NCBI RefSeq assembly: GCF_020700235.1
Contig: NZ_CP085301.1
Location: 248,001-312,000, forward strand
Origin: Haladaptatus pallidirubidus
GTDB taxonomy: Archaea; Halobacteriota; Halobacteria; Halobacteriales; Haladaptataceae
Direction: 5' to 3'
Length of the DNA stretch: 64,000 nt
Under the pieces are notes generated by a model, which was given only the letters and a program-made list of their open reading frames with translations, ran no database searches and had not been told where the DNA came from. The translations under genes and the position numbers were made by a program. Positions within the stretch are counted from its first letter, which is position 1, and each line of letters starts with the position of its first letter. This document shows positions 43,370 through 51,861 of the stretch, piece after piece.

Positions 43370-43699
43370 TTACACCGCTATCTTGCTCGGTGGGACTCTG
43401 GCTACCTCGTAATCGCCGCCTTCCCGAACTGCGATAACCGCCCACTCGTACTCAGGATTCGACTCGCGCAACTGCTGGCTGAGTTGCGCCGCATTTTCTT
43501 CCCATGCAACGAAACAGCGGAATTCTCCGCGTTTCGGTGCATTCATGGAGTCCGCGCATGCCGTAACCCGTACTTCTCGCCACTTCCGTTTGGCCCGGAA
43601 TTCATCACCATCATCAATGACCTCGTAACCGAGGTTGTTGAAAATCGACCTGGCCTCCTCCATGGGTGGTGTGCTAACAGGGGCCATCCATTTGAACAT
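43370..43699 (-). CDS. Conserved haloarchaeal protein of unknown function
   Basis: 109 residues from the ATG at 43699. It reads EEARSIFNNLGYEVIDDGDE, then a basic stretch RAKRKWREVRVTA, then FVAWEENAAQLSQQL and WAVIAVREGGDYEVARVP; a globular alpha/beta protein is likely. ATGs at 43687 or further upstream at 43840 are alternatives; the extended version would have un-haloarchaeal composition, so the shorter is preferred. I recall similar proteins as DUF7116 but could not check. Confidence 0.65.
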   Translation of the reverse strand: MFKWMAPVSTPPMEEARSIFNNLGYEVIDDGDEFRAKRKWREVRVTACADSMNAPKRGEFRCFVAWEENAAQLSQQLRESNPEYEWAVIAVREGGDYEVARVPPSKIAV

Positions 43700-43821
43700 A
43701 ACACGCACCGCATAATAAATGTTCTTGCGGATTTGAACGCACATAGATTGACGTCTGGAAAATTCGAAACCAATTGCGTCCGGAAATAAGCGAATCGCCG
43801 TCGGGAATGTTCGGAGTCTCG

Positions 43822-44370
43822 TCAGGAAAGTTGTACCCACGGGTTCGTGTGCTGGGACGGATACTCCTCTATTTTTCCTTCCTCCCGAAGTTTTTTGAGT
43901 TGCGTTCTGGCGTCTTGGCGTTCCATTCCGCCGATTGCGACGGCGGCGTCCAAGAGGAGTTGCTCGGCCACGCCGTGTTCCGTGATTTCGCTGTCTTCGT
44001 CAGTTCCACCCTCGTCGCCGTCGGGCATATCCGAGCAAATGACGCGGAGGAATTCGTGCAGGTTCGTCGTGTTGCGAAGTTCTTCGTGCCACCCCTCAGG
44101 AAAGGCGCTGATTCCACCGTCGTCCAGTTCGTAAACCGTCCGGCCGCTTTGCCACGAATCCGACGCCGTCAGCGCCTCGTTGAGCGACGAGGGAAATGCG
44201 GCCATCCCGTGGCCCGTTTCATCGAGATAGGCCTCCAGCACGTCGCGTTCGACGCCCTGCCTATCGCCGCCGGGATGGTTTATCTCGATGAGCCGCACCG
44301 CGTCGGGCAACAGCAGCGTATCCATTCTGTCTTCTAACTCGGCAACGATTTCCGCGTCGGTCGATGTCAT
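43822..44370 (-). CDS. Conserved protein of unknown function
   Basis: 182 residues, acidic, no signal or membrane segment. The first half (EIVAELEDRMDTLLLPDAVR, GGDRQGVERDVLEAYL) and the end (GGMERQDARTQLKKLREEGK) look like small helical domains, the last resembling a winged-helix wing region. No named family is recognised. It lies 42 bases downstream of the DUF5816-like gene on the same strand and may be co-transcribed. Confidence 0.65.
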   Translation of the reverse strand: MTSTDAEIVAELEDRMDTLLLPDAVRLIEINHPGGDRQGVERDVLEAYLDETGHGMAAFPSSLNEALTASDSWQSGRTVYELDDGGISAFPEGWHEELRNTTNLHEFLRVICSDMPDGDEGGTDEDSEITEHGVAEQLLLDAAVAIGGMERQDARTQLKKLREEGKIEEYPSQHTNPWVQLS

Positions 44371-44412
44371 ATCCGCCCTCCGATTCGAACGTCCCTAAAA
44401 AGAGTGGCCAAC

Positions 44413-44652
44413 CTATTCGTGGGCCGCATCCCACTCGGTTGCTTTCCGGAGGTTTCCGCACTCGTTGCATTCGATTCGACCCATCGAATCCATCGCGTTG
44501 TCCAGCGTCTCGCAGTTGCCACAGAAGTAGCCGTACCGTCGCTCGCCCTCCGACGTGCGATAGACGACGAAAAACGGTCCGTTCGACCCGCGAGTTCCCT
44601 CCGACCGACTAATGTAGACGGTTTCGCCGTCGGCTGTCGTCGTTTCGTCCAT
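44413..44652 (-). CDS. DUF5816-like zinc-ribbon protein
   Basis: 79 residues. After an N-terminal beta part with GPFFVVYRTSEGERRYGYFC it has a four-cysteine set: CGNC (about 44-47) and CNEC (62-65), typical of a zinc ribbon. I recall the family as DUF5816. Function unknown; single zinc ribbons often bind nucleic acid or protein. It is divergent from the phosphoesterase gene. Confidence 0.75.
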   Translation of the reverse strand: MDETTTADGETVYISRSEGTRGSNGPFFVVYRTSEGERRYGYFCGNCETLDNAMDSMGRIECNECGNLRKATEWDAAHE

Positions 44653-44729
44653 CGACAGCGAATTGTTGGCCTACCGATTTAGGAGTGTCCATCGAAGGAA
44701 CCATGTCCCACGGCTGAGATTCCTCGGCG

Positions 44730-46085
44730 ATGGCGCTCCGTCTGCTTCACTACTCTGATGTCGAAAACGCCTACGACGACCCCGACCATATCGGCCGATT
44801 CGCTGGCTGTATCGACTCCTTACGCGATGACAAAACCCTCGTCGTCGGAACGGGTGACAACACCGCACCGGGCGTACTCTCGCTCGTGACCGAGGGCGGA
44901 CATGCGCTCGATTTCTTCGACGCAGTTTCCCCGGATTTCGACACCTTCGGAAACCACGACTTCGACTACGGCACCGACCGCGCCCGCGAACTGGTTCGGA
45001 ACTCACCGCAAACGTGGCTCACGGCGAACATCCGCGAAAACGGCGACCGGTTCGCGGTTCACGCGGGAACCGCCTCGCACGCTATCCGCGAACTCGGTGG
45101 GAAACGGGTCGGATTCTTCGGCCTGACGACGCCGAAAACACCGGCACTGAACCCGAACGTTTCCGGTCTCGACTTTCTCGACCCTCTCTCAGTCGCCCGA
45201 AAAGCCGTTTCGACGCTCCGTGATTCGGATGTCGATTACGTCGTCGCCCTCTCGCACCTCGGACAGGCCGACCGCGAACTCGCGAACGAACTCGATATCG
45301 ACGTGATTCTCGGCGGACACGTCCACTCCGAACGAGTCGAACAAATCGAGGGAACGCTCGTCACCCGACCCGGCGTGAACGGTCGCGTCCTCCTCGAAAT
45401 CGAACTCGGTTCCGAACCGACAGTCAGTCGTCACCGTATCGTGGACGCTCCCTTGGACGACGAAATCGCGGACGCCATGGAGGACACGATGGCGACGACA
45501 GGACTCGACACGACCGTTGCGACCGTCGAAACCGCAATCGAGCGAACCGAGGCGACGGTGTTTCACGGCGAAAGCCGAATCGGAAACTTCGTCGCGGACG
45601 CCTATCGCTGGGCGACCGACGCCGACGTTGGCTTGCAAAACAGCGGCGGCATCCGCGAAGGCGACCCGCTGGTCGGCGACGTGACCGTCGCCGACCTCGT
45701 GAGCGTCATCCCATTTCGGGAGAACGTGGCAGTCGCGGAACTCTCGGGCGCGGAACTGCTCGACGTGTTCCGACAGGCCCACGACGCCACCATCGGGTTC
45801 GGCGAACCCGACTGGTGGCACGCGCACCTAAGCGGCGTCGAACTCGTCTGGAACCGCGCCGGACGCGACGTCGAATCGGTCGCCGTCGGCGGCGACCGAG
45901 TGCGCGAGGAAGAAACGTACTCCGTCGCCACGACGGAGTACCTACTTCACACCGACGAGGAGTTTTCCGCGCTTCACGAAGGCCACCGCGTGGAAACCGG
46001 CGAGGTGCAGTACGAGGTGCTGGCCGACTACGCCCGCGAGTTCGGTATCGACCCGGAAATCGACGGACGCATCACGCGCCAATAA
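44730..46085 (+). CDS. 5'-nucleotidase/2',3'-cyclic phosphodiesterase-type metallophosphoesterase
   Basis: 451 residues, no signal peptide. HYSDVENAYD, GTGDNTAPG, FGNHDFDYG, LSHLG and GGHVHSE give the full set of metallophosphatase metal ligands (first 220 residues). The C-terminal 5'-nucleotidase domain (about 260-450) has NFVADAYRW and NSGGIREGDPL. Normally the first motif is DxH; here it is HYSDVEN, so the second ligand is altered to Glu/Asn. The enzyme would dephosphorylate nucleotides or sugar phosphates inside the cell. It precedes the universal stress gene by 41 bases. Confidence 0.88.
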   Translation: MALRLLHYSDVENAYDDPDHIGRFAGCIDSLRDDKTLVVGTGDNTAPGVLSLVTEGGHALDFFDAVSPDFDTFGNHDFDYGTDRARELVRNSPQTWLTANIRENGDRFAVHAGTASHAIRELGGKRVGFFGLTTPKTPALNPNVSGLDFLDPLSVARKAVSTLRDSDVDYVVALSHLGQADRELANELDIDVILGGHVHSERVEQIEGTLVTRPGVNGRVLLEIELGSEPTVSRHRIVDAPLDDEIADAMEDTMATTGLDTTVATVETAIERTEATVFHGESRIGNFVADAYRWATDADVGLQNSGGIREGDPLVGDVTVADLVSVIPFRENVAVAELSGAELLDVFRQAHDATIGFGEPDWWHAHLSGVELVWNRAGRDVESVAVGGDRVREEETYSVATTEYLLHTDEEFSALHEGHRVETGEVQYEVLADYAREFGIDPEIDGRITRQ

Positions 46086-46126
46086 AATACGTAAGGTTCT
46101 CCCCCGCCGACCCCCTTTGACTCTCC

Positions 46127-46525
46127 ATGACCCGCGTCCTCGTTCCGGTTCGATACCCGCTGTCGGAACATTCCCGACGGACGCTCTCCGAAGCCATCCG
46201 CGTGGCAGAAGAGCGTGGCGCAGACCTCACTATCCTCCACATCAATCTCTATCACCGCGGGGGTGAAACGACGCGAACCAACCTGAAACGCACCGTCGAG
46301 AAAGCGTTCGGTCGCCTCGCGAACGCTCGGTACGTCGTCCGGGATGGCTTTCTAATCGAGGAGACGATTCTCGAAGAAGTGGCCGCGACGCAGGCCGACG
46401 TGGTCGTTATCGGTCGGAAGCAGATGGGTCGCTGGCGGCGCGCGATTCGCCGATTGGTTGACGACCCGAACATCGAAAATTTCCTCCGCGAGAAAATTGA
46501 CTGCGAACTGATTACTGTTGGATGA
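46127..46525 (+). CDS. Universal stress protein (UspA) family
   Basis: 132 residues, single Usp domain. It opens RVLVPVRYPLSEHSRRTLSE and later has ADVVVIGRKQMGRW; the usual ATP-binding G-x2-G-x9-G(S/T) motif is changed to a basic GRKQMGRWRRAIRR, so ATP binding is doubtful. The end ELITVG is the normal last strand. The role is likely stress-linked, but the missing loop argues for a non-nucleotide form. Same strand as the preceding phosphoesterase gene. Confidence 0.85.
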   Translation: MTRVLVPVRYPLSEHSRRTLSEAIRVAEERGADLTILHINLYHRGGETTRTNLKRTVEKAFGRLANARYVVRDGFLIEETILEEVAATQADVVVIGRKQMGRWRRAIRRLVDDPNIENFLREKIDCELITVG

Positions 46526-46550
46526 GGAAGAACCCGTTTTTCATCGCTCG

Positions 46551-47537
46551 TTAGCGCTCGTCGAACTCAACCGGGCGAGATTGCTGTTGCGCTTCGACTG
46601 ATACCCGCGCGATTCCGCTCGTCTCGTCGAAAACGAGGTGCGAGTGCGGATAGGCGATTTCCACGTTCGCGTCCTCGATTTCCGTCCAGATGCGCTCTCG
46701 AATCTTCGATTCGACCCTCCTCATGTAGTAGGGGTCTTTCACCCAGTAGCGCAGTTCGAGGAGGACGCCGTGGTCGGCGTAATCTTTTATTTGTGCAACC
46801 GGAGCGCTCGGGTATCGGGCGCTCCCGATTCGGATATCCGGTCCGGACGCGACGACTTCCGGCGTTTCGCGGGCGGCACGTTCCATGATTGCCCGCGCTT
46901 TTTCGAGGTCGCCCTCGTAGGTTACCTGTAGTTTTATCGACAGTCGGGAGCGAGTATCCTCCGCAGAATAATTTATCACGTCGCGCTCGCGCATGGTCGC
47001 GTTCGGGATGACGATGAACGTGTTTTCGAGCGTGAAAACCTTCGTGTATCGCAGCGTGATGTCCTCGACGTATCCCCGGGTGCCACCCTGCGGCCCGTTA
47101 TCTACCAACTCTATCAGGTCACCGATTTCGTAGGGCTGGTCGGCCAGCACGAACAGGCCGTTGATGACGCTGCCGACGATTGGCGCGAGGACGAGACCGA
47201 TGACGGCGGAGAACACCGTCACCGAAATGAAAATGTTCGACGTTCCAATGCCGACCTGCGCCGCAGCAAACGCGAGGGCGACGAATAAAACGAATCCGCG
47301 CACGCTCCGCAGAATCGTCTTCGTCACGCTGGGTCTGCGGAACCGGCGAGCTACCTGCCGTCCGATGAGGCTGACGACCAACTGTGAGACGTACCAACCG
47401 AGGAGGAGATACAGCGCCGCGAGGACGAGTTCGGCGACGATAACGGAGTCGTTCGTCCTCCGGCCCAACACCTCCCAGCCGCCGACCTCTCCGAACCAGC
47501 GGAGCAATCCGGCGAGTCGGTCTTCGAGCGTCGGCAT
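46551..47537 (-). CDS. MscS-family mechanosensitive ion channel
   Basis: 328 residues. Hydrophobic segments at about 29-53, 78-98 and 104-134; the third is the pore helix (VTVFSAVIGLVLAPIVGSVI) followed by GLFVLADQPYEIGDLIEL, the hallmark beta-domain of MscS. The C-terminal cytoplasmic cage domain (about 180-300) includes the YEGDLEKARAIM region. It should release solutes under hypo-osmotic shock, an important function in a halophile. It is convergent with the universal stress gene. Confidence 0.93.
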   Translation of the reverse strand: MPTLEDRLAGLLRWFGEVGGWEVLGRRTNDSVIVAELVLAALYLLLGWYVSQLVVSLIGRQVARRFRRPSVTKTILRSVRGFVLFVALAFAAAQVGIGTSNIFISVTVFSAVIGLVLAPIVGSVINGLFVLADQPYEIGDLIELVDNGPQGGTRGYVEDITLRYTKVFTLENTFIVIPNATMRERDVINYSAEDTRSRLSIKLQVTYEGDLEKARAIMERAARETPEVVASGPDIRIGSARYPSAPVAQIKDYADHGVLLELRYWVKDPYYMRRVESKIRERIWTEIEDANVEIAYPHSHLVFDETSGIARVSVEAQQQSRPVEFDER

Positions 47538-47667
47538 GACTCTCCCCTCTCACTCGGGAAAGTAAAACCCGCCTATTTCCGGATTTGACGTATCTCCGGG
47601 GCGATGGAAGCGGTGACGACCCGACGACGGGAGTACAAATTAAGATACAGCGCGTCGAACACGATGC

Positions 47668-48414
47668 ATGTCTTGGCAATCACGCCCGACCCGTGCGTCG
47701 TTCGAAATCACCGCAGACGAGGAGCCGAGCGGAACTCTACTCGTCGGCATTTCGGAGTTCGGCCTCGCCGGACTGACCGCGGTCGAATACCTGGTCGAAC
47801 ACCTCGACCTCGAAGAGACGGGTTACGTCACGACCGAACAGTTGTCCAGCATCACACCGTTCGAAGACGGCCAGCCGCGCCACCACACGAGGCTGTTCTC
47901 CCGGCCAGACCTCGATGTGACCGTCCTCGTCGGCGAACTGTTCGTACCCGTCTGGGCCGCGGGATCGTTCGCCAACGCCATTCTCGATTGGACGGGCGAC
48001 AACGGCGTCGAGGAAATCGCCGTCCTCTCCGGCGTGCCCGTTCCCCACGGCCCGGAGGAGCACCGCGTCTTTTACATCGCAACCGACGATTATCGGCAGA
48101 ATCGGCTCGATGGAACCGACATTCCGGGTATGGGTCGAGGATTCCTCGACGGCGTGAACGCCACGCTCGTCAGACGCGGCATGGATTCCCACCTCGAAAC
48201 CGGTGTGTTCGTCACGCCGGTTCACGCCCAGACGCCGGACGTTGAGGCCGCCCTACGACTCACCGAAACCATCTCCGACGTGTACGATCTCTCGGTCGAT
48301 ACAGACCCCCTCAAGGCGTTCGCGGAGGAGGTCGGCGAGTACTACGCCGAACTCGCGGCCCGCGTCGAATCCGCCCGCGACTCCGACGTACCGGACGATA
48401 GGATGTATATGTAG
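47668..48414 (+). CDS. PAC2 family protein
   Basis: 248 residues. PSGTLLVGISEFGLAGLTAV, LFVPVWAAGSFANAILDW and VLSGVPVPHGPEEHRVFYI match the PAC2 (proteasome assembly chaperone 2-like) family, widespread in archaea. The end carries EVGEYYAELAARVESARDSD. Archaeal PAC2 relatives include proteasome-assembly factors and proteins of unknown function. The start ATG has TTAAG-type box upstream at about 47639 (CAAATTAAGATAC). A hairpin follows the stop. Confidence 0.87.
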   Translation: MSWQSRPTRASFEITADEEPSGTLLVGISEFGLAGLTAVEYLVEHLDLEETGYVTTEQLSSITPFEDGQPRHHTRLFSRPDLDVTVLVGELFVPVWAAGSFANAILDWTGDNGVEEIAVLSGVPVPHGPEEHRVFYIATDDYRQNRLDGTDIPGMGRGFLDGVNATLVRRGMDSHLETGVFVTPVHAQTPDVEAALRLTETISDVYDLSVDTDPLKAFAEEVGEYYAELAARVESARDSDVPDDRMYM

Positions 48415-48419
48415 GAACC

Positions 48420-48506
48420 ACCACCTTTTACGACGGTCACAGGCAGCAACGACAAACCGCGTCGTTCCTGCTGGCTCCCTGTAAAAGCTGGAGGCGAAAA
48501 GGTGGT
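48420..48506. repeat. Inverted repeat ACCACCTTTT / AAAAGGTGGT between PAC2 and trmB genes
   Basis: Perfect 10-base arms at 48420-48429 and 48497-48506 with a 67-base spacer that contains a second pairing (CTTTTAC 48425-48431 with GTAAAAG 48481-48487). The right arm runs into GTACTATAGG, the likely TATA box of the trmB gene. It may end PAC2 transcription or act as an operator. Confidence 0.55.
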
Positions 48507-48537
48507 ACTATAGGCCTCCGTTGATTTGCTTTGGGTA

Positions 48538-49599
48538 ATGGCCTCCGACGACCTCTATCTGACGCTCGAACGAGTCGGAGAACGGTTCAATCTCGGGGAG
48601 TACGAAATCGACGCCTATCTCACGGTGCTCGAACATGGACGACTGACTGCGAGCCAAATCGCAGACCACACGGATATCCCGCAACCACGGGTGTACGACA
48701 CCGTCCGGAGTTTGAGCGACCGGGGACTGGTCGAACTTCGTGAATCCCGACCGATGAAAGTCATCGCGATCGATCCCGAAGAGGCGTTCTCCGACGTGCA
48801 GTCGTCGCTCGACGACATGATAACGAACCTCGAAGCGCGCTACACCGCGCCGACGCGGGACACGGAAGCCGTCTCCCTCGTCAAATCGCGCTCGACCATT
48901 CTGCGCTATCTCGAAGACGTTATCGACAACGCAGAGTACGAAGTCGCGCTGTCACTCACTCCCGACCTCCTCGTCCGGTTCGAAGACGACCTCGCCGACG
49001 CGATCGAATCCGGCGTGAGCATCGAACTGCTCATCACTCCTGCCTCGGAAGCGCCCGACCCGGAAGAGTTCGACTACGACGCCGTGGCGACGACGGCCCG
49101 CGCACGACGCGGAATCACGACGCCCGTCATCGCGGTGGCCGACGGCGAGTATTCGATGTACGCCACGCAGGACGCCCTGCGCGACGACCGCGACCGCTAC
49201 GGCGTCATTTTCAACCGCTCGGCGCTGGGCTTTCTGGTTTCGGGGTTCTTCGGCACCGTCCTCTGGACGACCGCCGAACGCACCCTCTCGGCCGACGGCG
49301 ACGAGAGAACGTTCCCCCGGCGGTACGCCTCGATTCGGCGCTGTGTGAAAGAGATTCAGGGAATGGAAGGAGACTTCTACGCGACCATCAAGGGTCGGGA
49401 CATCGAGAGCGGTAAGGAGCGCGTCATTCGGGGCGAAGTCGTCGGATTCTCCTTCGAGGGGGGCGAGCGAGTTGCCGGAATGTCGGTCGAAACCGAAAAC
49501 GGTATCGTCACGGTCGGTGGGCAGGTCGCCGCGCTGGAGGACATCGAAGCGCACGAAATCCGAATCGGTACCGACGAACCGCCCGCCTACGAACGGTGA
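48538..49599 (+). CDS. TrmB-family transcriptional regulator
   Basis: 353 residues from the ATG at 48538. Residues 1-75 form the winged helix: [57 protein letters not shown]. The TrmB effector domain follows, with [20 protein letters not shown] and a C-terminal sugar-sensing beta-domain ([20 protein letters not shown]). TrmB proteins respond to sugars and control transporter and sugar-metabolism genes in archaea. Here it sits next to a complete sugar importer and reductase genes, so it is probably their local regulator. GTACTATA at about -30 is the probable TATA box. Confidence 0.93.
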   Translation: MASDDLYLTLERVGERFNLGEYEIDAYLTVLEHGRLTASQIADHTDIPQPRVYDTVRSLSDRGLVELRESRPMKVIAIDPEEAFSDVQSSLDDMITNLEARYTAPTRDTEAVSLVKSRSTILRYLEDVIDNAEYEVALSLTPDLLVRFEDDLADAIESGVSIELLITPASEAPDPEEFDYDAVATTARARRGITTPVIAVADGEYSMYATQDALRDDRDRYGVIFNRSALGFLVSGFFGTVLWTTAERTLSADGDERTFPRRYASIRRCVKEIQGMEGDFYATIKGRDIESGKERVIRGEVVGFSFEGGERVAGMSVETENGIVTVGGQVAALEDIEAHEIRIGTDEPPAYER

Positions 49600-49611
49600 G
49601 AAAATCGAAAC

Positions 49612-50430
49612 TTAGAACCTGAAGACGTACTGGCGGCAGGCCGGGCACGCCAGCACTTCGTCCGGCGGCGATAACGGACTCGTGCCGCTCCCGCAGCACC
49701 GACTGGCGGTCGTTTCTTCGAGGTGTTCGTCGCAGTCCGGACAGTCGTAGAGGAACGCCCGCAGCGCCGACGCGGATTGCGTGCGAACGTCCCGGTCGAT
49801 ACCGTAGTCGGCCAGCGCGCGCACTCCCGCGACCTCGGCGATCGCGACAGGGCGAGAAAGCCACTGCTCGCTTTCGGGACTTCCCGCCGAAACGACGACC
49901 CAATCGCCGTCTTCCACCAGTTCCACCTCGATGCTCTCGGGGGCGGTCTTTCGGACTTCCCTATCGAGGTCGCCGCTTCTCGCCCGTTCCATCTCCGCCC
50001 GCCACTCGGTTCGGAAGGAGTCGTCCAAGTGAAGCGTCTCGCCGACGGCGTGGACGACGCCCGCATCGAGAAGTGCTTCTACTGCGCGGTCGCCGGATAC
50101 ATCGTTATCGCCGGCCAGTGATCCGGCTTCTGTCGGTTGGCGTTTCGATTCTCGGGATGCGAACCCGAGAGCCTCGGCTAGGCGAGGTGCGATGTGCGGC
50201 GTCCCCGGAATGAAGTAGCCGCGGAGGGTGATCGCGGCTCCCCCGATGAATCCGAGCGCCGAGGCAACTCCGAGGCGACGGGCGCGGGACGACGGGACTA
50301 GCGGGGCGAATTTTTTAGGAACTACCGTTATTATTGTGCACGCGAGAAGGAGGAGAACGGTGTTCAGCGCGGTACACGGCCAACATCGGTTTTCTCCGGT
50401 GTACTCCGGCTTTCGGAGCTGTTTCAGCAT
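49612..50430 (-). CDS. Membrane-anchored zinc-ribbon protein of unknown function
   Basis: 272 residues. One hydrophobic segment (about 23-42), a second near 52-72, then a soluble acidic region and a C-terminal double zinc-knuckle: CPDCDEHL, SRCCGSG and CPACRQYV. The DIDRDVRTQSASALRAF segment precedes the ribbon. I do not recognise a family. It is convergent with trmB and faces away from the aldo/keto reductase gene, so it may be incidental to the sugar cluster. Confidence 0.65.
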   Translation of the reverse strand: MLKQLRKPEYTGENRCWPCTALNTVLLLLACTIITVVPKKFAPLVPSSRARRLGVASALGFIGGAAITLRGYFIPGTPHIAPRLAEALGFASRESKRQPTEAGSLAGDNDVSGDRAVEALLDAGVVHAVGETLHLDDSFRTEWRAEMERARSGDLDREVRKTAPESIEVELVEDGDWVVVSAGSPESEQWLSRPVAIAEVAGVRALADYGIDRDVRTQSASALRAFLYDCPDCDEHLEETTASRCCGSGTSPLSPPDEVLACPACRQYVFRF

Positions 50431-50607
50431 CGGTCAGTGGTTGGCGGGCGGTTCGTTTCAGTGTTCGGGAAACAGAGAGGAGTTCGAACGTTCCGAGCTT
50501 TTCCGCTTTGTCCTTAGCTGGTGCCGACTCCAAGGGACCGCACCGTTCCGCAACCGCAGTCCGCCCACAATCCTTTATCAAATCCCACAGAACTCACCTA
50601 GCGAACC

Positions 50608-51594
50608 ATGACCGAAATGGAGTACACGAAACTCGGCGACACCGGCCTCGAAGTCTCGCGCCTCTGTCTCGGCTGTATGAACTTCGGGAGCGGTCAGCCG
50701 TGGATGATGAACGACGAGGAGGCGAGCCTCGAACTGCTCGACGACGCGCTGGAGATGGGCGTCAACTTCCTCGACACCGCGAACGTCTACTCGCGGGGCG
50801 AGAGCGAGGAGATCGTCGGCAAAGCAATCGAGGGGCGAAATCGCGACGAACTCGTAATTGCGACGAAAGTGTACGGGAAGATGGGTGGCTATCCGAACGG
50901 ACAGGGTCTCTCCCGAAAGCACATCCTCGACCAAGCTGAGGCGAGCCTCGACCGACTCGGAACGGATTACATCGACCTCTACCAAATTCACCGCTGGGAC
51001 GACGAGACGCCAATCGAAGAGACGCTTTCCGCGCTGGATTATCTCGTGGAGACCGGCAAGGTTCGCTACATCGGCGCGAGTTCGATGGCGGCGTGGCAGT
51101 TCTCGAAGGCCCTCTACGAGAGCGACCTGCAGGGCTACGAACGGTTCACCTGCATGCAACCCGAGTACAACCTCGTCGATCGCCACGAAGAGGAGAACGT
51201 TCTGCCCGTCTGCGAGTCGGAAGGCATCGGCGTCATTCCGTGGTCGCCGCTCGCGGGCGGATTTTTGACGGGGAAGTACGACCGCGACGAGGAACCGACC
51301 GAGGGGAGGGCGACCGAGGACGACCACACCGAAGCGCGGTTCACCGACGAAAACTGGGCCGTGGTTGGCGAAGTTCGCGCCATCGCCGAAGAAAAAGGCG
51401 TGACGCCGGCGCAGGTGAGTTTGGCGTGGCTCCTTCACAAACCGGTCGTGGATTCGCCGATTATCGGTCCGCGAACCATCGACCATCTGGAGGAAAACGT
51501 GGCATCCCTCGATGTCGCGCTTTCCGACGAGGAACTGGAGCGACTCGAATCGCCGAAGTCACCGGTCTGGTCGCGCGAGATCGCCGGACTGTAA
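50608..51594 (+). CDS. Aldo/keto reductase
   Basis: 328 residues. NAD(P)H-dependent (beta/alpha)8 fold: FLDTANVYSRGESEEIVGKA holds the catalytic Asp and Tyr, LVIATKVYGKMG the Lys, DLYQIHRWD the His, and IIGPRTIDHLEEN the cofactor phosphate-binding loop. It belongs to the group near AKR11/yeast potassium-channel-like oxidoreductases often found in sugar clusters. It likely reduces or oxidises a sugar. A CTTTATC box about 30 bases before the ATG suggests a near-leaderless transcript. It lies between trmB and the importer genes. Confidence 0.92.
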   Translation: MTEMEYTKLGDTGLEVSRLCLGCMNFGSGQPWMMNDEEASLELLDDALEMGVNFLDTANVYSRGESEEIVGKAIEGRNRDELVIATKVYGKMGGYPNGQGLSRKHILDQAEASLDRLGTDYIDLYQIHRWDDETPIEETLSALDYLVETGKVRYIGASSMAAWQFSKALYESDLQGYERFTCMQPEYNLVDRHEEENVLPVCESEGIGVIPWSPLAGGFLTGKYDRDEEPTEGRATEDDHTEARFTDENWAVVGEVRAIAEEKGVTPAQVSLAWLLHKPVVDSPIIGPRTIDHLEENVASLDVALSDEELERLESPKSPVWSREIAGL

Positions 51595-51746
51595 TCGACA
51601 AAATAGCACAGGTTCGAAAAGAAATCGAGAAAGATGTCGAACAAAATGCAATAGATATTGGTGATACCAGATAGCAATACCACGTCCATCTCGGCTTTTT
51701 CGGCTGGTTACTCGTTGAAGTGATAGAATTCGGCCATAAATAGTTT

Positions 51747-51763
51747 TACTCATCATCTACTCA
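51747..51763 (+). promoter_or_regulatory. TACTCA direct repeat upstream of the sugar-binding protein gene
   Basis: TACTCA at 51747-51752 and 51758-51763 on the same face (11-base period). It lies about 100 bases before the importer genes and just upstream of the promoter (TTATAAAT at 51830-51837). Possibly a regulator site; it does not match the published TACT-N7/8-GAGTA TrmB motif of Halobacterium. Confidence 0.3.
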
Positions 51764-51829
51764 ATCCGCACGAAAGTGATACTTCGTGGTCGGAAAAGAT
51801 AACAACGTAAGTAGTCAATCGCACCAAAG

Positions 51830-51837
51830 TTATAAAT
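51830..51837 (+). promoter_or_regulatory. TATA box of the importer operon
   Basis: TTATAAAT, 25-32 bases before the ATG at 51862, implying a leaderless transcript. Confidence 0.65.
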
Positions 51838-51861
51838 GCAGTCCTTCCGTCCTACAACCGT

